From Paraglaciecola psychrophila 170 (lineage in GTDB: Bacteria > Pseudomonadota > Gammaproteobacteria > Enterobacterales > Alteromonadaceae), in NCBI RefSeq assembly GCF_000347635.1, contig NC_020514.1:3162001-3226000 (forward strand): a DNA stretch of 64,000 nt. Reading direction: 5' to 3'. Positions 16,815 to 25,438 of the stretch are shown here, piece by piece (the stretch's first letter is position 1; each line of letters begins with the position of its first letter). A program made the translations under genes and the position numbers. The notes under the pieces were generated by a model that did no database searches, was not told the DNA's origin, and saw only the letters and a list, made by a program, of their open reading frames with translations.

Positions 16815-17642
16815 TTAATCAATTACTTTGGATACGTTTGCCACGACATACCAATTCATACTTGGAATATAGCTGGCACCCAACAACCTATCTGTCGCTG
16901 GGTAGAACTCCATAAAGCCAGAAGCATTTGGCTGCAATAACCTATCAATAATGTCCTTAGAAAACACATTTTGCAGGCTTTTGATACCTGCAACATCGGC
17001 TTCTGCATGAACTTGAATTTTGCCTAAATTATCGACTAAGTAAATGTCACCATGTTTAGCAAAAAGTGAATTTTTTAATATCTCCAAGACGCCATCAAAT
17101 GAAGTGGCAATACCCGACAATCCATTGCCATCTGTTTGCTGATAATTAACATAAACGTCAACACGATTTTTGTTTTTATCGTGATATACACTGATAAGGT
17201 CTGACTCACCACTTTTTAAATACGCAAAATACCAAGTATCAATTTCTGGCTGTAATACTCTTAAGAACCCTTCGTGATTCCAATACTTATGGGTGTTTTT
17301 ATCCGCAAACGAAGCACTAGTAAGGCCGTACTCTTTGACTAAAAAACCAAGCTTATTAACTAATATTGACTCTTTATCAGCCGTAAATCCTGTCGCTACC
17401 CAGTCATGAATATGTTTATCATTGGCAAGGGTTTTAGCGATTAATTTCATACTTGAGATGCGGGCATCAATGTTTTGACTGAGGTTGACCAGCGAAAAAT
17501 TAAACTGTTGCTGCAGCAAGCGTTTCTCGGTCGTTTTCGCATCTATGCAAACATAGATGAGTAACAGCGACAAACACACCATAACCAATAAACCTGATGC
17601 GATTAGTTTATTGATATGTTTGGCTAAAAAGGGTTTAGACAT
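16815..17642 (-). CDS. stand-alone membrane Cache sensor protein
   Basis: A 275-residue protein with one N-terminal membrane helix (residues ~13-33) and a periplasmic double-Cache-like sensor domain, shown by WYFAYLKSGESDLISVYHD, DGNGLSGIATSFD, and the ending GASYIPSMNWYVVANVS. In the usual arrangement a second membrane helix and a HAMP, chemoreceptor or GGDEF output follow this ending; here the frame stops a few residues later. No output domain is found within the next 100 bases. It may be a truncated receptor or a true partner protein acting in trans. The ligand is unknown. Confidence 0.75.
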   Translation of the reverse strand: MSKPFLAKHINKLIASGLLVMVCLSLLLIYVCIDAKTTEKRLLQQQFNFSLVNLSQNIDARISSMKLIAKTLANDKHIHDWVATGFTADKESILVNKLGFLVKEYGLTSASFADKNTHKYWNHEGFLRVLQPEIDTWYFAYLKSGESDLISVYHDKNKNRVDVYVNYQQTDGNGLSGIATSFDGVLEILKNSLFAKHGDIYLVDNLGKIQVHAEADVAGIKSLQNVFSKDIIDRLLQPNASGFMEFYPATDRLLGASYIPSMNWYVVANVSKVID

Positions 17643-17741
17643 TTATAAGGCACTCTCTATTATAAGTTTCAGTATGTTTGAACACTGGCTAAAAATGTTT
17701 ATTTAAATGGGGCAATGTTGTTAGCATCGACTCAACATACA

Positions 17742-18419
17742 TTAAGGTTTACGGGCCAAGAAAATAGTATGCCGACTGCCTTTTCCTGGGCGTGCCCGCA
17801 CAACACGTGAATCAGCTTTAAATCCAGCCTTTTTTAGACGTACCGTGAACTGTTCATCAGGACCAGCGGACCATATGGCCAACATCCCTTTCGGTCGCAG
17901 GGTTTTGTATATGTTGTCCAAGCCTTGCAGTGAATAAATACTGTTATTGCCCTTTTGAGTCAACCCCTCAGGGCCATTATCAACATCCAATAAAATAGCA
18001 TCGAAGGTAGGTTGTTTAATATTAAGTAGTACCCTTACATCGCCAATATGCACCTTAGTGCGAGAGTCTTGCAGAGGATTGTTTGCGCAGTTACCAAGAG
18101 GCCCTTGATTCCACACCACAACTTCAGGGATCAGTTCTGCCACTGTGACTTGAGAGTTTGAAGTAACTGCTTTTAATGCTGCAGCCAAGGTATACCCCAT
18201 ACCTAAACCGCCTACTAAAACTTGTGCATTGTCGGTTGAATTAAGATAAGCACAGCCCAGTTCTGCAAGCACTTTTTCTGAGTTGTACAGACGACTATTC
18301 ATTAGTTCGCCGCGAATACCCGAAAGGCGAATAGAAAATTCATCTCCTCTTTGAGAAAACTTTAATTCACCACCATTATTGGGAATTTGTGCGCTGCCAA
18401 GTTGGGTCCATGGGATCAT
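17742..18419 (-). CDS. spermidine synthase-like methyltransferase-fold protein
   Basis: A 225-residue Rossmann protein of the polyamine synthase-like family. The nucleoside-binding glycine motif is VLVGGLGMGYTLAAAL, followed by VTVAELIPEVV (acidic end of strand 2) and DAILLDVDNGPEGL. The short N-terminal strand region (ELKFSQRGDEFSIRL) replaces the longer one of true SpeE enzymes, so aminopropyl transfer is not certain. I start it at ATG 18419 (MIPWTQLG); the open frame back to 18497 has no family similarity. Single gene, divergent from nothing close. Confidence 0.75.
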   Translation of the reverse strand: MIPWTQLGSAQIPNNGGELKFSQRGDEFSIRLSGIRGELMNSRLYNSEKVLAELGCAYLNSTDNAQVLVGGLGMGYTLAAALKAVTSNSQVTVAELIPEVVVWNQGPLGNCANNPLQDSRTKVHIGDVRVLLNIKQPTFDAILLDVDNGPEGLTQKGNNSIYSLQGLDNIYKTLRPKGMLAIWSAGPDEQFTVRLKKAGFKADSRVVRARPGKGSRHTIFLARKP

Positions 18420-18630
18420 AATACTGCCTAATGAATATGTGTATAGAGAACTGTGGACGCGGACTTTAGCATAATTGACAATACAAACTTTATACATTGC
18501 CAGCTACTCAATAAAAAACCAAGCTGAGTCATGTTTGAGTCATAACATGGAACACACGATCTACAAATGCCGATTTACAAATGCATATCTACAAATCCGT
18601 ACTTACTATCACTCATCTATCGACTGTCAA

Positions 18631-18650
18631 GGAAAGGAAAGGAAAGGAAA
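18631..18650. repeat. tandem GGAAA x4
   Basis: Four perfect copies of the pentamer GGAAA, intergenic, adjoining the hairpin at 18649-18677. A simple repeat of this kind can vary in copy number by slippage. Confidence 0.85.
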
Positions 18651-18677
18651 CGTTACCAACACAATATTGGTAACGTT
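18649..18677 (-). terminator. hairpin after the VOC-family gene
   Basis: Perfect 11-bp arms, AACGTTACCAA (18649-18659) and TTGGTAACGTT (18667-18677), with a 7-base loop. It lies 12 bases past the stop of the VOC gene. On the minus strand it runs into TTTCC repeats rather than a full U-tract, so it may be a weak terminator or an operator. Confidence 0.55.
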
Positions 18678-18689
18678 CAAAATAATTAC

Positions 18690-19190
18690 CTAATACGCGC
18701 CATCGGCATACGTTAACTCGTAGCTATGGCTGTATATTTCCAAAATATTACCAAAAGGGTCTTCCATGTAAATCATACGATAAGGTTTTTTGCCCGGATA
18801 GTAATAACGGGGTGCTTGCATGCGCTTTTTACCACCAGCAGCCACTATTTTATCTGCTAACCCCTCTACATCAGGATCTTGAACACAGAAATGGAATACA
18901 CCTGTTTTCCAATATTCAAAATTATCCTTAGGGTTTTCCTGTCCTTTAAATTCGAATAATTCAACACCGACCCTATCGCCTGTAGACAGATGTGCAATGC
19001 GAAAATGCTCCCAACCGGCACCAAAAACATCAGTACACATTACGCCAATAGAAGAATCATCTTCAGTAATTTCAGTGGGTGTCATAATAAGATACCACCC
19101 AAGTACCTCCGTATAAAACTTAACCGCTGCGTCTAAGTCAGGCACGGAAATTCCGATGTGGGAAAATGTTCGTGGATATTGCTTGTTCAT
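18690..19190 (-). CDS. VOC-family (glyoxalase/dioxygenase fold) protein
   Basis: A 166-residue protein of the vicinal-oxygen-chelate fold. The paired beta-alpha-beta modules are visible: HIGISVPDLDAAVKFYTEVL (first) and FHFCVQDPDVEGLADKI ending in MEDPFGNILEIYSH (second). Candidate metal ligands are His in FSHIGI, Glu in VELFEF, His in VFHFCV and Glu in ILEIYS. The start is ATG 19190, preceded by AGGAGAC; the frame is open to 19232 but no start is needed there. It is divergent from a LysR-type regulator 92 bases away, which probably controls it. The substrate is unknown; methylglyoxal detoxification or ring cleavage are possible. Confidence 0.82.
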   Translation of the reverse strand: MNKQYPRTFSHIGISVPDLDAAVKFYTEVLGWYLIMTPTEITEDDSSIGVMCTDVFGAGWEHFRIAHLSTGDRVGVELFEFKGQENPKDNFEYWKTGVFHFCVQDPDVEGLADKIVAAGGKKRMQAPRYYYPGKKPYRMIYMEDPFGNILEIYSHSYELTYADGAY

Positions 19191-19282
19191 TATTTGTCTC
19201 CTGTTAATTGATTGACAAAGTATACATTTCACATTACATCACTTAAAATTATCATTCTTTATGAATATAAGTACTTTTTGTA

Positions 19283-20155
19283 ATGATAAATCAAATTCTA
19301 TTAAAGACTTTTTGTACCCTTGCAAATGTAGGACATTTCACCCGAACGGCTGAAAAGCTATTTATGACGCAGTCGGGAGTAAGCCAGCATATTAAAAAAT
19401 TGGAAAATCAGCTTGATAGCCAATTATTAATTAGAGAAGGGAAGTCATTTTCATTAACGGCGGCTGGATTTCAGTTACACCAAAAAGGCCTTGAACTTTT
19501 ACGTGCAAGTGATGAGTTAGAGGCATTAATTAAACAAGATAAGGCTTATGTTGGCCGAGTCAAGATTGCCTCGCCTGGCAGTGTTGGTTTAAAACTTTAT
19601 TCTCATTTACTCAACTTACAGCAACATCATCCAGAGTTAGTGATTGATTTTAGATTTGCTCCCAATAAAGCGATACAACAAGAGTTAGTAGACCGAACAT
19701 TGGATGTAGCTCTGATCACAGAATTGACTAATAATAGTAGTTTGCTAAGCGAAAAAATTGCTGAAGAGCCTCTAGTATTAGTCACCTCGAACGAGGTTAG
19801 GTCGGTGAATTGGCAAACGTTGATAGAGCTAGGCTTTATTTCACATCCCGACGCTGAACATCATAGCAGACAACTACTGAGTATGAATTTCACAGCCTTT
19901 GAGCATGTAGAACAATTTCGCTGCAAAGGTTTTTCAAATCAAATCAGTTTGATATTGGATCCTGTCAGTAGAGGATTTGGATTCACTGTACTTCCATTGT
20001 TTGCAGTAAAAGCATATTCGCACCAGAATGCTATAAAGATACACCCATTAAAAACATCAGTGAGTGAAAACCTCTACTTATGCGTTAACCGGCACTCAAT
20101 CCTGTCTAACAGAACTCAGTTTATTAAATCGGTGGTAACCGATTATCTGCAATAA
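19283..20155 (+). CDS. LysR-family transcriptional regulator
   Basis: A 290-residue regulator with the LysR N-terminal winged helix (residues ~4-62: LKTFCTLANVGHFTRTAEKL, then TQSGVSQHIKKLE) and a periplasmic-binding-like effector domain from ~88. It is divergent from the VOC-family gene with 92 bases between starts, the classic layout in which a LysR protein controls its neighbour. The intergenic sequence is AT-rich, with no clear T-N11-A palindrome that I could fix. Confidence 0.9.
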   Translation: MINQILLKTFCTLANVGHFTRTAEKLFMTQSGVSQHIKKLENQLDSQLLIREGKSFSLTAAGFQLHQKGLELLRASDELEALIKQDKAYVGRVKIASPGSVGLKLYSHLLNLQQHHPELVIDFRFAPNKAIQQELVDRTLDVALITELTNNSSLLSEKIAEEPLVLVTSNEVRSVNWQTLIELGFISHPDAEHHSRQLLSMNFTAFEHVEQFRCKGFSNQISLILDPVSRGFGFTVLPLFAVKAYSHQNAIKIHPLKTSVSENLYLCVNRHSILSNRTQFIKSVVTDYLQ

Positions 20156-20249
20156 TCATATTGTATTCGACACGTTTGATCCTTTTGACTACTGAGTCCT
20201 TAAGCAACAGTACTAAGTTTATTTATATTTAAGGTCTAAAACCTACACA

Positions 20250-20666
20250 ATGCCATCAACTATAAAAATACTGGGTTATGCAGGGTTAATTCCGTTTTTT
20301 GGCTTAGCTGTTTTATCTTTAACATTAAACGACAACACATTGGTCATAGACTCCCTTTCCCTTTATGCATTTGGTATTTTCACATTTTTATGTGGCGCTT
20401 GGTGGCCAACAACGGATATGCAGAACGCTAAATTCTGGCGTATTGTATTAAGTAACTTCTTATTTCTAACTGCATTTTTTGTATTTTTACTTTTATCTAA
20501 TCAATGGTTAGCAATAGGATCGCTATTATTCATACTTATTTGGGCGATTGAACGTTTCAGTTCATTAATTCCCCAGCACTCTCTTTCCTACAGTAAAATG
20601 CGCACGGTCCTGACATTTGTCGCCAGCCTAAGCATGATAACAACTTATCTATTTGGAGCAGTATAA
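20250..20666 (+). CDS. DUF3429 membrane protein
   Basis: A 138-residue integral membrane protein with four predicted helices. Family markers include LGYAGLIPFFGLA at the start and YAFGIFTFLCGAWWP in the second helix. Function is unknown. Its last codons contain the GGAG ribosome-binding site of ubiG, and the two genes are one base apart, so they are probably co-transcribed. Confidence 0.85.
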   Translation: MPSTIKILGYAGLIPFFGLAVLSLTLNDNTLVIDSLSLYAFGIFTFLCGAWWPTTDMQNAKFWRIVLSNFLFLTAFFVFLLLSNQWLAIGSLLFILIWAIERFSSLIPQHSLSYSKMRTVLTFVASLSMITTYLFGAV

Positions 20667-20667
20667 A

Positions 20668-21407
20668 GTGGCAAACCTGAAGTCAGTAAATATTGACCCT
20701 AAAGAAGTCGCCTATTATGAAAAACTGGCGGGAACATGGTGGGACATTGATGGCCCGTTCTGGCCTCTACATAAACTCAATGCACTAAGAATTGACTGGA
20801 TTCTGGGGCAGCTTAAAACACAAAATCAAAAGCAACAGCCGTTAGCTGGGTTGAAAGTCCTAGATATTGGTTGCGGCGGTGGCATATTGAGCGAGTCATT
20901 GGCTAAACAAGGTGCCGATGTAACGGCAATAGACGTGGTCGATAAAAATATTATGGTGGCTAAAGCGCATGCGAAGCAGAACGGGCTTAAAATTGACTAT
21001 AAATTAATCAGCGTTGAAAAAATGGTTGAAACCAAACAACAATTTGACTTAGTGTTTAACATGGAAGTTGTTGAACACGTAGTAGATGTAAGCAGCTTTA
21101 TTCGCAGTTGTAATGCATTGGTGAAACCCCAAGGCACACAGTTTATTGCTTCTATCAATCGTAATTGGCTAGTCTTTTATCATCGCTTATTTTTGGTGCA
21201 GAGTATGTCACTGGTTTATTACCAAAAGGCACACATCACTATAATAAGTTGGTTAAGCCAAGTGAAATAATACCTTTGTTACATGACGATGGATTTGAGT
21301 TAATCGCCACCACTGGGGTAGCCGTTAACCCCATAAAACGTAGCATGAAGTTAATCAAACCAACTTGGGTGAATTATATGTTGGCGGCGCAAAAACAAAG
21401 CAGGTAA
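20668..21407 (+). pseudogene. ubiG: UbiG ubiquinone O-methyltransferase, single-base frameshift
   Basis: UbiG performs both O-methylations of ubiquinone synthesis. The start is GTG 20668, with GGAG nine bases before it. The first frame has ANLKSVNIDPKEVAYYEKLA, the SAM motif VLDIGCGGGILSESLA and NMEVVEHV, and continues to FIASINRNWLVF. The next segment, LSSLIFGAEYVTGLLPKGTH, is in the -1 frame to the stop at 21407. One extra T in TTTT (21176-21179) restores the whole 240-residue protein. A true loss would block aerobic respiration unless another copy exists, so a sequencing or assembly error is likely. Confidence 0.85.
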
Positions 21408-21644
21408 TCAAGGCGAGGGGAAAACGGGAAAACTAATCAAGGGCCTTAAAAAGGTGAAGTATCAGCATCATAGCGATGACTCTCGCGATTATAAATGCAA
21501 CCATATGACCAGCATTCAATCTAATTGCAGACCAGTTAAATGGTTACTGTTTCGGAATAAAAAGTAATAAACAACATTATTAGCGAGATTGTAAAATTTC
21601 GTTATCCTGGTTGTTTTTGAATATAAGTAAATATAAAAATATCC

Positions 21645-21665
21645 AGTGCTTAACATTTAAGCACT
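21645..21665. repeat. perfect 9-bp inverted repeat
   Basis: AGTGCTTAA (21645-21653) and TTAAGCACT (21657-21665) with a CAT spacer. No U-tract follows, so it is more likely an operator than a terminator. It lies about 90 bases upstream of the FNR box. Confidence 0.5.
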
Positions 21666-21744
21666 TAAAATCTCTTATCTCCGCTTTTTTACAATTTCAT
21701 ACCAGATTAATACTTAACCATATATTTAACTAAGCAAGTTAACC

Positions 21745-21758
21745 TTGATCAAGATCAA
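21745..21758 (+). promoter_or_regulatory. FNR/EtrA-type box
   Basis: TTGAT-CAAG-ATCAA matches the FNR consensus TTGAT-N4-ATCAA in all ten specified positions. It is 130 bases before the Yip1 start. A -10-like TGATAA at 21776 would place the box near -35 to -42, an activating position. The orientation toward the + gene is inferred, as nothing on the minus strand starts here. Confidence 0.7.
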
Positions 21759-21887
21759 TTAGCTTACGAAGACCATGATAAAAAGGTTGACGCTTAGAGT
21801 CTACTCACAGACAATAAATGTTAATGATATGTTTAATATAGATTAACAAAACGTATTTACCTTTAATAACATAAGAGACTGATCTGT

Positions 21888-22487
21888 ATGATTTTAAACC
21901 ACCTGTGGGGATTATATACACATCCAAAAGAAGAGTGGCACTCAATCGACCAACGTCACGAGAGTTACTTTTACAGTTTGAGTCATATAGCCGTCATTTC
22001 TTTAATACCTGTTTTGATGGGTTATTATTCTGCGGCGCATCTTGGTTGGAGTATCGGTGTAGGTGATATTATTAAATTAACACCGAATAGCGCTATGCTG
22101 ATGAGCATAGGTATGTACTTCGGTTTAATGACAGGTGTGATCGCCTTAGCAATGTTAATTCATGAACTAGCTAAAGCATTCGATGCAACACCGACTTATA
22201 CCCAGTCACTTGAACTGGCAGCTTATACTGCAACACCACTGTTTATGGTGGGCTTTGCAGCTTTCCTTCCAGTGTTATGGTTTGTTATGCTTGTTGGGTT
22301 AATTGGCTTAACCTATTCAGTATATTTACTCTATGCAGGTACACCAATATTAATGCATATTCCAGAAGGAAAAGGGTTTATTTATGCAAGTTCAGTGGTC
22401 ACTTGTGGCTTAGTATTGCTCGCGATATTAATGGCAGCGTCGGTTATTCTATGGAGTATGGGCATGGGCCCTGTGTACGTGGGTTAA
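21888..22487 (+). CDS. Yip1-family inner membrane protein
   Basis: A 199-residue membrane protein with five predicted helices. It has the Yip1 N-terminus (LWGLYTHPKEEWHSID, a cytoplasmic PxxxW-type opening) and the ALAMLIHELAKAFDATPTY loop. Bacterial Yip1 members have no settled function. The perfect FNR box upstream suggests oxygen control. The gene is monocistronic: it ends 19 bases before a strong bidirectional terminator. Confidence 0.82.
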   Translation: MILNHLWGLYTHPKEEWHSIDQRHESYFYSLSHIAVISLIPVLMGYYSAAHLGWSIGVGDIIKLTPNSAMLMSIGMYFGLMTGVIALAMLIHELAKAFDATPTYTQSLELAAYTATPLFMVGFAAFLPVLWFVMLVGLIGLTYSVYLLYAGTPILMHIPEGKGFIYASSVVTCGLVLLAILMAASVILWSMGMGPVYVG

Positions 22488-22505
22488 AGCCTATATGTGA
22501 CGTAC

Positions 22506-22540
22506 AAAAAAGCCACGTTTTATACAAACGTGGCTTTTTT
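22506..22540. terminator. bidirectional terminator between Yip1 gene and purF
   Basis: Arms of 15 bp, AAAAAAGCCACGTTT (22506-22520) and AAACGTGGCTTTTTT (22526-22540), loop TATAC. The A- and T-runs on both sides allow termination in both directions of this convergent pair. Confidence 0.93.
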
Positions 22541-22569
22541 ATGCTTTTAAAAGTGACAAAAAGTATCGC

Positions 22570-24087
22570 CTAGTCTTGACTCATATTGTGCATTTCTAAA
22601 TTACTCAATTCTGTTTGCATACCTTCATTTTTTGTTTCTTCATTACGCATATTATCTATACGCTGCAAATATGCATTATCTACATCACCCGTAATATAAT
22701 TTCCATCAAACACTGAGGTTTCAAAACGTTTAATGTCAGGGTTCAACTCACGAACCGCATCAATTAAATCATCGAGGTCTTGAAAAATCAAGCCATCAGC
22801 ACGGATCAGATCACTGATCTGTTCAATCTCACGACCATATGCAATCAGCTCATTAGCTGATGGCATATCAATACCATACACATTAGGAAAACGAATTTCA
22901 GGGGCTGCAGAGGCAAAGTATACTTTCTTAGCGCCAGACTCACGCGCCATTTCAATAATTTGCTCTGATGTAGTGCCTCGAACGATCGAATCATCCACCA
23001 AGAGCACACTCTTATCTTTAAATTCTGAGGGAATAGCATTCAGTTTTCGGCGCACCGACTTACGGCGCATGGTTTGTCCTGGCATAATAAACGTACGGCC
23101 AATATAACGGTTTTTAACAAACCCTTGGCGATAAGGTTTATCTAACTCGAGAGCAATTTGAAGTGCAACATCGGTAGACGTTTCTGGAATAGGGATAACC
23201 ACATCAATATCTAAATCAGCCCACTCTTTAGCAATTTTTTGCCCCAGTTTTCGGCCCATATTCACTCTAGAGGCATAGACAGAAATGCCGTCAATAAACG
23301 AATCTGGACGAGCAAAATACACGAACTCAAATATGCAAGGAGCACTAATAGGTTGATGCGCACATTGTTGAGTGTGCAACTCGCCTGACTCGGTCACATA
23401 AACTGCTTCGCCAGGTGCCACATCACGGATAAAGGTAAAACCAACCGCGTCAAGTGCCACACTTTCTGAGGCCACCATATATTCATCACCGAACTCAGTT
23501 TTGCGTTTACCTAAGGATAACGGGCGGATCCCAAATGGGTCTCTAAATGCCAACATGCCATTGCCAATAATAACAGCGACAACAGCGTAAGCACCGCGGA
23601 TTTTTAAATGCACCTTGGAGACAGCTTTAAACACCTCTTCTGGTGTTAAGTGTAAACCTTCACAATTTTGCAATTCATGGGCAATAATGTTCAACAACAA
23701 CTCAGAATCTGAGGTGGTATTGATATGCCTTTTGGCCACTTTTGCCACTTCATCTTTAAGCTCGTGTGCGTTGGTTAAATTACCGTTATGAGCAAAAGCA
23801 ATACCGTAGGGAGAGTTAACATAAAAAGGTTGTGCTTCTGCTGAGCTTGAACTGCCAGCAGTGGGATAACGAACGTGACCAATACCAAATTGCCCCGTTA
23901 GTCTTTTCATATGACGAGTATGAAACACATCTCGAACCAATCCATTGTCTTTCCTGAGATGGATCACACCATCATCTACAGTGACTATGCCAGCGGCGTC
24001 TTGGCCACGATGCTGGAGTACAGTCAAGGCATCGTACAAAGCTTGATTAACAGGGCTTTTACCCACTATTCCGACAATACCACACAT
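22570..24087 (-). CDS. purF: amidophosphoribosyltransferase
   Basis: First committed step of purine synthesis: PRPP plus glutamine to phosphoribosylamine. The 505-residue length is usual. The class II glutaminase begins with Cys2 (MCGIVGIVG) and has the RYPTAGSSS loop. The phosphoribosyltransferase domain has the PRPP motif [14 protein letters not shown] at about residue 360. It follows cvpA by 13 bases in the E. coli-like order dedD-cvpA-purF. It is last in the block and ends near the strong terminator at 22506. Confidence 0.97.
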   Translation of the reverse strand: MCGIVGIVGKSPVNQALYDALTVLQHRGQDAAGIVTVDDGVIHLRKDNGLVRDVFHTRHMKRLTGQFGIGHVRYPTAGSSSSAEAQPFYVNSPYGIAFAHNGNLTNAHELKDEVAKVAKRHINTTSDSELLLNIIAHELQNCEGLHLTPEEVFKAVSKVHLKIRGAYAVVAVIIGNGMLAFRDPFGIRPLSLGKRKTEFGDEYMVASESVALDAVGFTFIRDVAPGEAVYVTESGELHTQQCAHQPISAPCIFEFVYFARPDSFIDGISVYASRVNMGRKLGQKIAKEWADLDIDVVIPIPETSTDVALQIALELDKPYRQGFVKNRYIGRTFIMPGQTMRRKSVRRKLNAIPSEFKDKSVLLVDDSIVRGTTSEQIIEMARESGAKKVYFASAAPEIRFPNVYGIDMPSANELIAYGREIEQISDLIRADGLIFQDLDDLIDAVRELNPDIKRFETSVFDGNYITGDVDNAYLQRIDNMRNEETKNEGMQTELSNLEMHNMSQD

Positions 24088-24100
24088 GCTATTTACCTTT

Positions 24101-24589
24101 TTATACTGGCTTTATAAAACTTGAGTTGTTTTGTAAATATTCAAAAAACCACTCAATGATTAAACTAAATTCTGGAATAAGAACGGACGTTTCCCACCAT
24201 GTTGATGCTGACACAGGGGTAAAAGTATCTAAGAAAAATAACAACGCACTCACAATTAAAACACCTCGCAAAGCACCAAAAACCAGTCCTAACGCACGAT
24301 CTGTACCTGTCAGCCCTGTGAACTGAACTAATTGAGAAATCAGATAATTCACTAATCCACCTATCACTAAAGTCGATACAAACAAGATGGCAATGGCTAC
24401 ACCATTACGGATCATCAAGTCATCAAATTTAGTGAGATAAGTGGCAAGGTCTGCATAAAATTGGCTGGCTATAAAAAACGCACTAAACCAAATTGCCAAG
24501 GAAATAGCTTCTTTTACAAAGCCTCTAATTATGCTGATTACAGCGGAAAGTAAAGTTACACATAATATGGCGTAGTCAATCCAATTCAT
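24101..24589 (-). CDS. cvpA: CvpA family membrane protein
   Basis: A 162-residue protein with four membrane helices, starting [20 protein letters not shown] as in E. coli CvpA. The family is needed for colicin V export and purF-linked functions, and for envelope stress tolerance in enterics. Conserved features include the cytoplasmic [13 protein letters not shown] loop and [14 protein letters not shown] between helices 3 and 4. It is 13 bases upstream of purF. Confidence 0.93.
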   Translation of the reverse strand: MNWIDYAILCVTLLSAVISIIRGFVKEAISLAIWFSAFFIASQFYADLATYLTKFDDLMIRNGVAIAILFVSTLVIGGLVNYLISQLVQFTGLTGTDRALGLVFGALRGVLIVSALLFFLDTFTPVSASTWWETSVLIPEFSLIIEWFFEYLQNNSSFIKPV

Positions 24590-24768
24590 AAGATTCGTTT
24601 TTACCGCTTAAATGACGTAACGTTAAGATGAACTAGCTTCCTAACGCCACAGAATTAAATTCGCGCGCATTCTACCAAAAGGTCTAGCGAAAATCCTGAT
24701 AATTTTGTTACAACTTGGAATAACTGGGAATCTTTTAACCAATTTACTGTTGAACATTACCCGATGAA

Positions 24769-25434
24769 TTATTGAACAGTAAAAGGTGTCACCCTACCCT
24801 GCAAGTTAGTTAATTCTTTTAGGTGGGAAAGTGCATTTTCTAAATTATTTTTTTGCAGATCAGGACCAACAAACACTTTTGTTAAGATCCCGGAATTGGT
24901 TTTCACTGGACGGCTGAAAGCCCGATAGCCTGCTTTCTCTAAACGATTTAATAACTCTTTTACATTCTTCTGATGGCGAAAGCTGCCTAGCTGAACCACC
25001 CAACCTGCACTGGCTAATAGCCTATCAACATCTTGTTCTACAACTGTTTGCTGCTGTAAACTGCTGGTTTTGGTTTTGTTTGCCTTTGATGTTTGCACCA
25101 CTGCGGCAGACTCGCTTGCTTGGTATACATCAGGCACTTGCACATCTGTAGTTCGGCTTTCAGATTTGGTCGCAGCAGGTAAGTTAGAAGCGAGGTTATC
25201 ATCGACTGCTTGCTCAGAAATGACTTCGACTTTACGTGTCGCCGCTTCTTTTACTTTATCGGTGTCGAATGAAGAAGGTGATTGAACCGTTTTCATTGAA
25301 GGCTTTTGTGGCAGTTTAACAAATAAATCACGCTTTGATTCTTGTTTCCCATCTAATAAGTCAGGTAAAAAAATCACGACTATGGCAACAACTATTGCGG
25401 TTCCTACCAAGCGATTTTGTAATGCGGATGACAC
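24769..25434 (-). CDS. dedD: DedD-like SPOR-domain protein
   Basis: A 221-residue inner-membrane protein. One N-terminal helix (residues ~8-26, VGTAIVVAIVVIFLPDLLDG) is followed by a Lys/Ser/Thr-rich linker and a C-terminal SPOR domain (~145-221: GWVVQLGSFRHQKNVKELLN ending FVGPDLQKNN). SPOR domains bind denuded septal peptidoglycan; E. coli DedD promotes constriction. The gene is four bases from folC and is followed by a 180-base gap before cvpA. Confidence 0.9.
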   Translation of the reverse strand: MSSALQNRLVGTAIVVAIVVIFLPDLLDGKQESKRDLFVKLPQKPSMKTVQSPSSFDTDKVKEAATRKVEVISEQAVDDNLASNLPAATKSESRTTDVQVPDVYQASESAAVVQTSKANKTKTSSLQQQTVVEQDVDRLLASAGWVVQLGSFRHQKNVKELLNRLEKAGYRAFSRPVKTNSGILTKVFVGPDLQKNNLENALSHLKELTNLQGRVTPFTVQ

Positions 25435-25438
25435 TCTT

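Larger units (their letters stand above)
21408..21887. other. long 5' regulatory region of the Yip1 gene
   Basis: 480 bases with no gene. It holds the inverted repeat at 21645-21665, the FNR box at 21745-21758 and a possible -10 (TGATAA, 21776-21781). It is otherwise AT-rich. Confidence 0.5.
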
